DNA of 64,000 nucleotides, taken from assembly GCA_026874595.1 (NCBI GenBank), contig CM049313.1, positions 70,176,659 through 70,240,658 of the forward strand, read 5' to 3'. The stretch comes from Sipunculus nudus. Its lineage: Eukaryota; Annelida; Sipuncula; Golfingiida; Sipunculidae. The position numbers and the translations under genes are program-made. Below the pieces are notes generated by a model, which searched no databases, was not told where the DNA came from, and saw only the letters and a list, made by a program, of their open reading frames with translations. Positions 38,104-49,440 of this stretch are shown in pieces. Position 1 is the first letter of the stretch. Every line of letters begins with the position of its first letter.

Positions 38104-40534
38104 GCTCAGCTGACTTTCAGTCATGCTGGGCTATAGCGATGGGTCTTTGTCCGGCGTCCTTCCGTCTGTCCGTCCGGCCGGCCGGCCGTCCGTCCGTTAG
38201 CAGGGCACAAATCGTAACCGTAGGGGCTAGGGCCATGAACCCTATGCAGTCTTAGAGGTTATAAAAAGATCTCCTTGCAAACCTGAAATTAGGTCACTGC
38301 TACCTATATTCTCGAAGTTATGGGGTGTGTTTGCACCCCCCAGAAATAACTCTTTGAGACAAAATTTTCATCCCAAACCTTCCATCTTTCACATACAGCT
38401 CATCTACCAACAGGGGAAGAACCATAATTTTTTTAGGTCAAAAGGTCAAAGGTCAAGGTCACAGGAGCCTCTTCTTTGAAAAGCCTGTGGATGCATTTTA
38501 AGCCAACCCTTTCATCCCAATTCTTTGATCTTTCACATATAGCTCACCTACTAAGTTGGAGAAGAATCCTATAGATTTTGAGGTCACAAGGTCAAAGGTC
38601 AGGGTCACAGGATCCACTTCTTTGAAAAGGTAGTGGACACATTTCAAGCTAGACTTTTCATTCCAAACCTTCCAGCACTGATATCGCTTCTCTGCCAACA
38701 GGGGAAAAGACCTGTTGATTTTGAGGTCAAAGGTCAAGTTCACAGCACCCACTTCTTGCGTGGAGTCATTTTCAGGCAAACTTTTCAATCTGTACCTTCC
38801 ATCTGTCATATATGGCTTACCTACCAATAAGGGAAGAAGCCTATTGATTTTGAGGTCAAAAAGTCAAAGGTCAAGGTCACAATATTTAATTGTTCTAAAT
38901 GCTTGTGAGCATATTTCAGGTGTAACTGTTCAACCCAAACCTTCAGTCTTTCACATATGCCACATCTATGCATCACTCAGTTTGACTCAAACTTCATATT
39001 TATGGGTCTTTTTGCTTGAATAAATAACTTATTGATTTTGGGGTCAGCTGGTCAGCAGGTTAAAGGTTGCAGGTCAGAGTTATTCACCCATTGGTTGCCA
39101 AGTAATTACACCAGATTTAAGTGGTCAGTAGTTACCCATCATTTAGAAAGAATCCAGTTGATATTTGGGCAAAAGGCCAAGGTCATAGGTCAGGGATGTT
39201 CACAATTACTTATTTTATAGACCATATCTATTTTTCTTGTATATATAACCATCCCACTCCAGCTGTTACATCTCCCTGTGTGGCTGTAATTGTGAGTGAC
39301 ACTGGTGACATATGACTCCCTTTTGTATCAGCCTATTAAGTGATAAGGTTCAGTGATAAGTACCTCGTTACTTCATAACAAAAACACTGTTGTCAGAATG
39401 CTTAAGCCAGGCATTAAGACTATGAGCGTATAGTACCAAGGTTTAGCTACTGATTTATAAGATGATGGGAACATTTTGCAGTTTATTTTATGGAATCCTA
39501 GCAATAAACTTAGTTTCCTAGATATCTGAATATTTTAATATATATCACCACATATAAAAGCAAGTGTTTGTTCTCATAATATGTGGATGTGTACCTTGAT
39601 TTAGGATGGCTTTTTGTTTTATTTCAAGACTTAGTCATGCTTTCTGCATTTCTTTTCTTTCAGGTTTGGCAGTTTACCTACCCTGCTGACCCCATTGAAA
39701 AGCAGAGTGATAATAAAAATATTGGACTTACACTTTTTACAATTGCATATCTATAAATCTTATATGAGGGCCTGGACATGCCTTTTGAATTATTTTGGGC
39801 ATTTATTACTGGATAATTTGCCCCAAGTTTGGTCTCTTATTGGAGAATGTGGGATAACAAATGTCATACTTGTCAGAAATCCATTATGTCTGCCAGTTAG
39901 CCACCTTAGAAATTCTTTCTTCAGGGCAGTTTCAGTAATTTTTCTTTAATGTTTGGTCCGATTTAGAGAATGTTTGTTGTCTGATTTCAGACTTGTCAGA
40001 AGTCCAATATGGCCACCAGGCAACCATCTTTTAATTCTTTTTGATCATATTATCTCAAGAACAGTTAAAGTGAATGCAGTTGGATGTATATTTATGTAAT
40101 CTTGTAAAGGATTGGGTCAAATATTTCTGAATAAATATTACCATCATTTATAAAAGTGCAGTACAGTTGGCTTGTATGAATAAAAATTCAAACAGAAGCA
40201 CCTGTTTCTCAATAATTCTTGCATGTATTTCCTTGATTTTTTCTATATATTTTGATCTTATATTTGCCCTTTTGTGGTGTTCCTTTTGAGACTGACAGGT
40301 TTCAAGCAAGCTGTTGGAATAGTTCCTGATAGCTTAACAATCATGCATTTTCCTCAGACCATCAATTCACTGTGTTTTAACCAGATATAGGTGATATATA
40401 TTTCTGTTGTCATAGAAAATTTTCAACAAATTGGCAAATTGGTTCTTCAAAATTTGACTGGAAGTTGTGAATCTCAGTCCATGATGTCACAGGTCATGCT
40501 TGGCAGCTGAGCGTTATGACTCATGGGTCACTTG
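38104..40534 (+). mobile_element. GCTCAGCTGAC...CACTTG repeat element, long copy (2.4 kb)
   Basis: It starts GCTCAGCTGACTTTCAGTCA and continues CTATAGCGAT...CCGTCTGTCCGTCCGGCCGG...GGGCACAAATCGTAACCG. It ends GAGCGTTATGACTCATGGGTCACTTG. The same start and end occur at 48301-48944, and both copies are flanked by TTA. No open frame for a transposase or reverse transcriptase is seen. The interior carries the AGGTCA array (38430-39195). This repeat type is familiar from bivalve DNA. Boundaries come from comparing the two copies and the empty site at 46705. Confidence 0.7.
38430..39195 (+). repeat. Tandem array, about 145 bp, with clustered AGGTCA half-sites
   Basis: Units contain AGGTCA-AAGGTCAAAGGTCA-type clusters (38435, 38580, 38723, 38851, and weaker ones near 39041 and 39170). 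These are separated by CACTTCTTTG, CATTCCAAACCTTCCA and TCTTTCACATATAGCTCA. AGGTCA spaced by one base is the classic DR1 nuclear-receptor layout, but here it is part of repeat sequence. Confidence 0.75.
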
Positions 40535-40768
40535 TTATTTGTTCATCAGCACGACCGATTTTCAGGCAAAGGGTCTGCATGAACATATCGATTCCGGATA
40601 AAAAGGCTTAACTTCTTAAAGAACTTTTGGAAGAAATGCTAAATCCACTGTGTCATAATGTGATGAAATTATGTGATGAAAGAAATTTGATTAATGCAGA
40701 GAATTAAACCTTAACCTCAGTACAACCTCAGAGATAATAAATACATGCGACCAAAATTATTTTATTTA

Positions 40769-40771
<3 letters not shown>

Positions 40772-40816
<45 letters not shown>
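40772..40816. repeat. (GA)n microsatellite
   Basis: A 45-bp GA run. Confidence 0.95.
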
Positions 40817-40817
<1 letters not shown>

Positions 40818-41161
40818 TGACCAGTTATAACAGTCTATCCTCTTCCTTCTGTTCATTCGGAGGGACCGGTGCGTCTTTAAATATGTCTGGTATGCTGGAA
40901 ACCTTGTAATAATGGAGACACAAATCAGGGCTGCCTATAGCCACAGAAACCCCCTCCCCCTCGCCAACCTCTTCTTATACTCTCTGTCTCCTCAGTACCA
41001 CTGTACTGTTATTGTACCAGTCGGCTTTGACTGGCACATGCTTGAAAGCTTTGGTGTGTTTACGGTTAGATACCATAAAGACTGGTCAGAGATGGTCATT
41101 GCGGTTCTTAGTGATTATTTAACCTGCCGATCGAAACCCATCTCGACAAGGTCGCAAATTA

Positions 41162-41558
41162 AGCTGTGTTTCCATGTATCCGCAAAAAACGTATCCGCTT
41201 AAGACCTACGTACGTTCTATAGTGCGCAATCCGCAAAAAACTGTTTCCATAATAACGTACGTCTTTCTTGCGGATACCCTTTAACGTGCCTCTTTTTAAA
41301 CTGCAAAGATGACAGGCAGGAAGATGGTCAATATGTCTCATCACATCCGGCGCCGGGGCATTGTTTGGAAATGTAGGCATTTTTGCCATCCGTAAAACGG
41401 ATGAATCGCTCACCGATCCGTTTCGATGCTGTCCATTTTTGCGCATACACATGCGGAGCACGTTAAAACGGACATATGTAAACAGTTCATCTTAAAAAGA
41501 GGGATCCGATTTTTGCGTACGAGACGTAGGAGATTTACGGATGAATGGAAACACAGCC
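41162..41558. mobile_element. PIF/Harbinger-type MITE, 397 bp
   Basis: The left end is AGCTGTGTTTCCATGTATCC. The right end on the minus strand is GGCTGTGTTTCCATTCATCC. TTA sits directly outside on both sides (41159-41161 and 41559-41561). GGCTGTGTTTCCA-like ends with a 3-bp TTA/TWA duplication are typical of PIF/Harbinger MITEs. The interior carries several TATCCGCAAAAA and ACGTACGT words and no transposase. The short frames across it are by-products. Confidence 0.8.
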
Positions 41559-43367
41559 TTAGGCACTTATATAAAGATAGAAGACTCTTCCGATTTAAAG
41601 CTTGTTATTGAGATATTGTACACACATTTTACCTGCAAAGGTGGTCAAAGTCGCATCAACAAATGCTCACTTAGAGTATACGAACTCGAAAGTATTAGTT
41701 TTGTTTTGTATGAATATATATTACATTGTCCTTTTAACTTCACATTCAGATTTAAATCTTGTGTGGTATGTCACATCAACAGACAACATCATGTTGATGC
41801 AATTGGATGTCAAAGGTGCCCTATCAGTTACCTTTTAAAAAAGAATTGATGTGATTTCTGACTTCCCCTGTGTATAATATTAATGATTTAAGGGTAATTA
41901 TGGTTATGAAAATTCCTTATACGCCTCCGTGAAGGATGTATGAACTTGTTTATCAACAACATGTTTGTAAACACAGCAATGCTGACAAACGGGAAAACAT
42001 CTAACCTAAGGTGGTATATAGGTAGCATATATGCGGAGGTAGAAAGGTCACTTGTTGCAAAACACCATTTGCAAAGCTCTGGCTTATCTGACTTGCTGCC
42101 AGATGCCCTTGCTTAATTTGTTTTGATTATTTTTGCGGGCACCCACATATTATAAACACTTTGGGATAAACAAAACAATCAACCTTTGTGCGGTGATATC
42201 CACGTTTTCTGGCCTATTTATATGAAAGCTCCAAAGGATTACCTATATAATATATAGAGGTCAGATAGGCGATTCGGCCCCTTAAACTAATAAATTCCTC
42301 ATTATGCTGAGGGAAATTTTTAAAATCATATTTTTAATGTGATTTATAAGAAAAATTTGAAACAGTGACGGGCTCAATAGAAGAGAACATCATCAAAGTC
42401 AAAGCTGGAACTGAATTTCAGTGGTTACTTTGTTTTATCTATGTAAAGAAAGGTATACCGCCTTCTTAAAGGATAAAGTCAAATTATTGCATGGTCATGA
42501 TCAAAACGGAATTTAAGATTTTAATTATGATATTGATATTCAATTAAGATGTATATCACTAGCTTTGCAATTATATAGCTCGTGCACAGGATTTAGGAAT
42601 ACACATTATTTATTTATGTATAATTATAAATTATATCCGTATAAAAACGATAGCAAAAGTTCACGAACCCGCCCATTAAACACCACGTCGGGCGGGTAAA
42701 GTCGCACCCATATATTTTGTCATTTGTCCAAATATTTGCCTAGATTCGGAACGCCCTCTGTCAGGTCAAAATGTGATAGTCCGTTTTTTCTTCATAATAA
42801 TATGATGTCAGTTAATTAACTCAAATTACTGGTTATATCCATAAAATTGAAGGTTCAGCTTCTCTTTGGCTGGGAAGGCGTGTGACAAATCAGAGAGCAT
42901 AACGCAACGGGCACGTGACGTGACGTCACACATGCTTTCGCTAATGTAAATGTTTAATGTACGGTAAGTGATATGTAGTTAATTATTCATAATAACAGAC
43001 GTTTACCGAACTCATTTCATAGACCTTAATTAACTTTTGTTAACTGAGAAAAGAAAAGGCGTAGTAATTAAGGTCACAAAATAACTGGTGTGCAGTCGTC
43101 TGTTTTTTGTTGTTGTCTTTTTCACAATGCCGTACAAACCTTCTGAAGGGCAGTCCATGGCTTGAGATTAAATGTAGCGTGTATAGCTGTGCAAGTGGGA
43201 GTTAACTTATGGGAAGATCAAGTGGATGTATTTTGTGTTAATGTCAGGTATATTGTAATTTTTTAAATTGATTGACACAGTTAATATACCAACGGGCAAT
43301 TGCACTGTCATTTTTAAAGAATAGATCTTATAATATACATTTATGCTGTACGCCTGTGAATTGCATG

Positions 43368-43840
43368 CTGAGGGTCTTCGATTCAGTTCGATTATCGATT
43401 ATTACCTTTTGAGTCGATTCTTGATTCAATTATTAGAATTTTTTTCGCATTTTTTAATGCTAAGTGAACAATATATATATAGCGTACCTATTAATGTAGA
43501 CAAATTAATGATTTATTCATAAACTGTGTTAACATCCTATGTAGTATTGAAATATTCCTTATTAACTAGTATAGTAGTCAATACATGTATTTTGTTTATC
43601 CCGACCTAATTATGAGTTAGAGATCAAACAACTCCACCGTAGTCTCGATTCAATATACAATATTGATTAATGACAGCCCTCGATTCAATATTGATTAATG
43701 ACAGCCCTCGATTCAATATTGATTAATAACAGCCCTCGATTCAATATTGATTAATGACAGCCCTCGATTCAATATTGATTAATGACAGCCCTCGATTCAG
43801 TGGTTCGATTATCGGATGCAATATTCAGCCCTTATGCATA
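43368..43840. repeat. hAT-end-like repeat with an expanded 28-bp tandem array (43650-43800)
   Basis: The array repeats CAGCCCTCGATTCAATATTG plus ATTAATGA about five times with one A/G variant. Read on the minus strand each unit contains GAATCGAGGGCTG, an end-like motif of hAT elements (CAGGGCTG in the reverse sense). The flanking sequence repeats the TTCGATTATCGATTA theme on both sides (43385 and 43805), as in hAT elements with TCGATT subterminal repeats. Confidence 0.6.
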
Positions 43841-45299
43841 TTAATACTTTACAGGGCTGATTATCAACAGTTATGCTATCATCGATTATTGGAACGGTTC
43901 GATGATCGGCTGTTGATACGATATCGATTTACCAGAAAGTCTAGTCGCAACTGACAGGGGCTTACTTTCTATCATGGTTGCCAGAAGAATCGCCACTTCA
44001 ATTCCTTTAAGTTTAATGCCAAAAACAAAAAGGCTATATGTGTAGATGTTTTAATTTAAAATTAAATAGGGATTAAGTACCCTCCGTAAATTAATAAAAG
44101 CGAGGAAAAAATTAATGATTTTCCCTTAACAGATAATATAAAAGGAACACTTGATGAATGAAACAACAAGAATGTCGGTGGCATCTTGTCCAACTTGCAT
44201 GTATACACACGTACCAGTTGTTTCAATTTCTACTCTATATACACGTGCGCAATATTTGGCTTCCCGTTTTTATGCCTCTTTGAAAGGTAATTATGTAATT
44301 ACTCTGGTGTCTGCAGGATTCATCGGGTAGCAGATGTCGTTTTATTTAGTTAATATTAAGAAGTTGTAATTGAAATCATATCTCGACTTATCTAATTGGT
44401 CTTAACATGTGAAATTGACAAACGTGATTCTTTTGTGCCCGTAATAATGTTTTAAAAATAATTAGAATTAAAATAAATTAAATGATATTTAGTGTGCCTG
44501 ATGTAATTATGTAATAAGAGGAAACAATTACACGTCTAAAACACCTTGCTCGGGTTTTTGATCTTTAAGGAATTGCTTGAGAGATTAAACATACTATACA
44601 CATGCTCCATAACGTTATAACTTCTGTTTTAGTCACTTTACTATCACTTTAGATTTTCAGACCTCAATTGGCGGGCATTTAATCCCACATTGCAGGCGGT
44701 GTCGGAACGTCAAGTCCGGCACCCGGGCTCATACATCTGACGTATATTTACCCACTAGGCGTACAAGGACTCTCATCTCTGAGAGTATTTCACGCAAGTG
44801 GTGGTCCAAAGACAGCATACAAATGCCTCATATACTAAATGAGCTATTAGGACTTGCCACGAGTGTGACACTGTCGTTTATTTGTGGCAATGAACCTAAA
44901 TACCGACATACAGTAGCAAACGATTCATGTGATCCCTTCTGTTGATACCCTCTAGGTATTTTTCTTCTTCCTAAAAGCAGAAAATGTAGTGTCCTTCAGA
45001 GCTAACGATATCAATGTATAAACATTTTGAACGGTTTGTTACTTTGTACGTTGACCTGTCTTTTGAACGGCTTGTTCAGTCAAAACGTTTACCGCACGGT
45101 GGCGGTAAAAAAGGTTTTTCGAGAGCTACTTTTTCAATCTTCATACTGCGCTGGATTTCTACTTAAGTTCTGTATACTCTGAATGATTGCTGTTGACAAT
45201 GTTGTTGATATCTGACGTTACCTACAGTCTATCTCACAGTCAGCTGCACGCTTAGTCTGACCTGTCAATCAAGCTTGACAAAGCGGAATAAAATATAGT

Positions 45300-46830
45300 T
45301 GGGTCGAGGAAGTCTAGTCTGGTAGCGTAATATTACGCATCAATGTTTCTGTACACAAATATGAAGCTAGAGTGTATAAATATATAACTGACATATGGTG
45401 ATTTATGCGTTGTTTTAAACTAGTGGTATAAACTAGTCCATACTTTCGTCATCCGATCTATGACATCCGGGTCTTAGTGTAAGTAAAATGGCAGCCCCCA
45501 TGGCACAAATTGAGAGAAATAAACCTGTCAGGATTCGATATATATATATATATATGCGGAAAGAATTTAGTGGCAAGGGCACTTGTAGAGCAAAGTTAAG
45601 AATAATGCTTTTTGTCATCCTCAGTTCTCAAATTGTAGTAGGATTTTACTAATAATTACCGCTTTAAGCTTTAAGGCAAACATTGAAATTGACCTATTAA
45701 TTACGTCTTATTCTAATCTGCCAAAAACCAAGCGTCCTGCATGCAGAATGTTAAGAACAATGTCGGTAATCATCTTGGTGCAAAATGCCCAAATATATAA
45801 GAAGTCACAATGCAAACCGTGCATAAATTAAATCTCAACACTCATAAAGAGATTTTGCCGTATCTTCATATCGTATATATATTCAATTAATCTTCCAATT
45901 TGCTTGTGGTCCGAATTTCGTTTTACCGAAATTTCTGTTCCAACTGCTAGAATACCCAGCGATCGGTACAAGAAACTCGACAATTAATTTTAAAAATTGA
46001 CACAAATTGGAGTATGTTTCATTTTGAGACTTTTAGTTGTTCCCTGAGGTCGTTTCAGAGTAATGCCATAACGTTAATTCTTTCTAAAACCACATGTCGG
46101 CTATATTTTTGGGCCAGTCATAGTCAGAGGGTGTTATTATTGTAGACATAACATAAGTGATCTTGTCAAGGTATTTGTTGCTCAATTAGCGGGGCAGTAG
46201 AATCAGAGAATATTGTCTTTTAATGTCTCCCTGCCATCTGTAACGAATCAGCATCCGTCTAGGCCAGGTTTCTTAAAATAAATGTCATGTCGTTTTTATG
46301 TTGCAACTGTCAGATAAAAAGAATATTAGGCCTAAGTCGTTCTTCATCAATCGTGGACTTCCTAAGTCCTCTTAATAACTTGGCAGTCTGCTTCAGTCTT
46401 GTATATCATATACGTAACAGATATTACCACCATCGTGGAAACCTGGAAAATGGGTTTCTTTTTATGGTTTAATATGACAAAAATTATCCTGGGTAAGGCA
46501 AAAAGAAAGAGAACTTGGTTTATCTAAAAAACCAAGGTGCATGAATGGGTTTCTATATTTTATTTTTATCTCATATTCAAACAGTGTTAAGATATAAAAT
46601 TTCACTGGATGATGGTGTAATTTTAGTCTGGATTTATATGTGCTAAATAACTCCGGGGCATGACCTTTAATCTCTAACTACAGGTCATAATACTTCTCGA
46701 ATATTTAAAAGTTCATCAGGGAAATTTCAGGGAAAAATTTCAGAATTTAGTTTTTTTATGAAATGCTAGGAATCCGGCAGATTATATCACGTTTCACTAC
46801 ATGTCCTTTGTGTGTATATATGCAAGTTTC
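45300..46830 (+). repeat. Old tandem duplication, unit A (1.5 kb)
   Basis: It shares with unit B (46837-49050) many blocks in the same order. Examples are GAGGAAGTCTAGTCTGG, AAAATGGCAGCCCCCATG, CCGAAATTTCTGTTCCAACT, TTGTTGCTCAATTAGCGGGG and CATCAGGGAAATTTCAGGGA. The offset is about 1537 bp at the left end. The copies are clearly diverged. No coding potential is seen. Unit A keeps the empty site (46705-46707, TTA) for the element present in unit B. Confidence 0.85.
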
Positions 46831-46836
46831 ATCCTC

Positions 46837-47142
46837 GGGTTTGAGGAAGTCTAGTCTGGTTACGTAATACCCGCGCATCAACGTGTCTGTACTCAATATT
46901 AAGCTTAGATAACGATGTATAAATATGTATTACTGGCGGATGAAGTATGAATATTTGTGCGTTTTCTAAAACTATAGCTATAAAGCTCTATACTTTCGTC
47001 ATGATATCTGTGACATCCGGGGTCTAGTGCATGTGTACGTAAAATGGCAGCCCCCATGAGCGATTTGAGAAAATGGGAGAAATAAACCTGCCAGGATTCG
47101 AAGAGTTCGGAATGATGCGACACGAATGTTCTCAGGATAATC

Positions 47143-47191
<49 letters not shown>

Positions 47192-49050
47192 AATATATTT
47201 TTTTACCACGCCTAAGTCATTAAATTCGTAACTAATAAGTTTGTTTTCGAGGCGAAACATGAAAGCAGACCCATGCATCGAATGCATATTTATTTCTTCC
47301 GCCAAAGGCCTTGCATGCGTTCGGCACTGCACAATTATATTGACTATCATCTATATGTGCATGCAGAACCAATAAATGCAAGATTAACATACATACAGAA
47401 ATTCCCCTCAACACCCATAAAGAGAATTTGCCCGTCAGTCTTCATGGCATGTATATATGTAAAGAGTCCTGTAATTTCCTTGTGGTCTTAGTTTCGTTTC
47501 ACCGAAATTTCTGTTCCAACTGTTCCAATACTCAGCGATCGGTACAAGAAAATCGACAATTAATATAAAAAAACGCGATACTAATCGTGATATATTTTAT
47601 TTTGAGGGTTTTAGATGTTCCCTAGATCGTTTCGCAGTTTTACCGTAGCGTTAAATCTTTTTATAACCACATGTCAGCTATATTTTTGGGCCACTCAAAG
47701 TCAGAGGGCGTTATTATGGACATAACATTAGTGATCTTGTCAAGGTATTTGTTGCTCAATTAGCGGGGCAGTAGTTTACAAGAGGATATTGTCTTTTTAT
47801 GTCTCCATACCATCTGCAACAAATCAACGCCTGTCTCGGTCAGGTTTCACAAAATAGGTGTCATGTCGCTTTATGTTGCAACCGTCAGATATACGAATAT
47901 GTAGTCGTTCTTCATTAATCACTGACTTCCTAAATCCTCTTCTTTATAACTCGGAAATCGGCTGCACTCTTAGGAATACATTATATGAATGTTCCCAGCA
48001 TCTTTGAAACCATGTAGAGGTAACCTTGGAATTAACGTTTTTACAAGGGTTATGAAAAATGGCTAATATATAAGGAAAAAGGGGAATGTTAGTTCCCCAT
48101 TTAAAAGGGTGCATGCATTGGTTTCAGTATTTTGATTTTAGTTTTCATGTTTAATTTTCATTTCATGTTCAAAAAGTGTAAGCTTGTATATTTTCACTGG
48201 ATGGTTAGTGGAATTTTAGGCGTGATATATCTGTTAGAAGGCTGTGGTGCATAACCTTTAATCTTGAACTATATGGGTCGCAATACTTCTCGAATTTTTA
48301 GCTCAGCTGACTGAAAGTCATCAGAGCTATAGCGATCACTCTTTAACCGTCGGCCGTCTGTCCGTCCGACCGTCCGTCCGTCCGTTAACCAGGCACAAAT
48401 CATAACCGCTGGACCTGGAATCTTCTCACTTTACATGCAGGGAGGGCCATGGATTCAATCCATGGAAACCTGAAATTAGGTCTCTGCAACCCATATCCTC
48501 AGAACTATGGGGCTAAGAAGTACCCCCAAGAAAAAAATTGAAAATTTGATACAAAAGCTTCATTATCTGAGCAACTAATGCATTGAACACCAATATTCTT
48601 TGCATGCATATTAATCATGGAGTGTTTCATCACTTCCGGAAGGCTAATGGCGTCACCTGGAATTTTTTCGAATTTTCTCGCATTTTTCTCTATTGTTGAG
48701 ACCTTTAAAGAGGCGGTCGTCCGTTATCACGACACAAATCGTAACCACTGGAATCTTCTTATTTGACATCCAGGGAGGTCCGTAAAAATCTCCTTGGAAA
48801 CATAAAATTAGGTCTCTGTTACCCATATCCTCCGAGCAATGCTTAAGTTGACCAATGGGAAGACCACCTACAAAATGTGTCATTCATATGATAAAATTCC
48901 TTTTGTGAATGTCTTTGTGAGCGTCATGACCCATGGGTCACTTGTTAAAGTTTCATCAGGGAAATTTCAGGGAAAAATCAAGGAATTTTGTATTCATGAA
49001 ATGCTGGGAATCCGACAGATTATACCACGTTACACTGCATGTCCTTTGCA
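46837..49050 (+). repeat. Old tandem duplication, unit B, with a 644-bp insertion
   Basis: Same order of blocks as unit A, interrupted at 48301-48944 by a GCTCAGCTGAC element. An (AT)n run at 47151-47188 sits where unit A has only a short run (45539-45555). Confidence 0.85.
48301..48944 (+). mobile_element. GCTCAGCTGAC...CACTTG repeat element, short copy (644 bp), insertion with known empty site
   Basis: Its start (GCTCAGCTGACTGAAAGTCA, then CCGTCCGTCCGTCCGTTAAC and GGCACAAATCATAACCGCTG) and end (GCGTCATGACCCATGGGTCA, then CTTG) match the copy at 38104-40534. Unit A of the surrounding duplication lacks it: CGAATATTTAAAAGTTCATC there corresponds to CGAATTTTTA...TTAAAGTTTCATC here, so TTA is duplicated at the insertion. 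It is a shortened copy without the AGGTCA array. Confidence 0.85.
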
Positions 49051-49147
49051 TGATTTCGTGCAGGTAAGTCATGGATAAAAGGATATATACTTTCTGCTGC
49101 CGGAAGATCCTGCATTATTTATTTCTGTTACAATCGTCGCAGAAGAC

Positions 49148-49440
49148 AGTCCAGTCACCATAGACTTAATTTACATTCCAGTCACCATAGACTCTATTTA
49201 CAGTCCAGTCATCATAGACTTTATTTACAGTCCAGTCATCATAGACTTTATTTACAGTCAAGTGATCATAGACTTTATTTACAGTCCAGTCACGAGACAT
49301 TATTCACAGTCACGTCACAATACAATATTTACAGTCCAGTCACAAGACATTATTCAGAGTCAAGTTACGAGACCTTATTTACAGTCTAGTCACGGACATT
49401 ATTTACAATCAAGCCACTAGACATTATTTATATACCAGAT
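49148..49440 (+). repeat. Minisatellite of 25-28 bp, about 11 units
   Basis: Units of the type CAGTCCAGTCATCATAGACT followed by TTATTTA. Later units shorten to CAGTCCAGTCACGAGACATT plus ATT. It lies directly after duplication unit B. Confidence 0.85.

Noticed and set aside
41925-42045. Possible short MITE with CGCCTCCG / GCGGAGG ends
   Set aside because: Ends are short and imperfect and no target duplication was seen.
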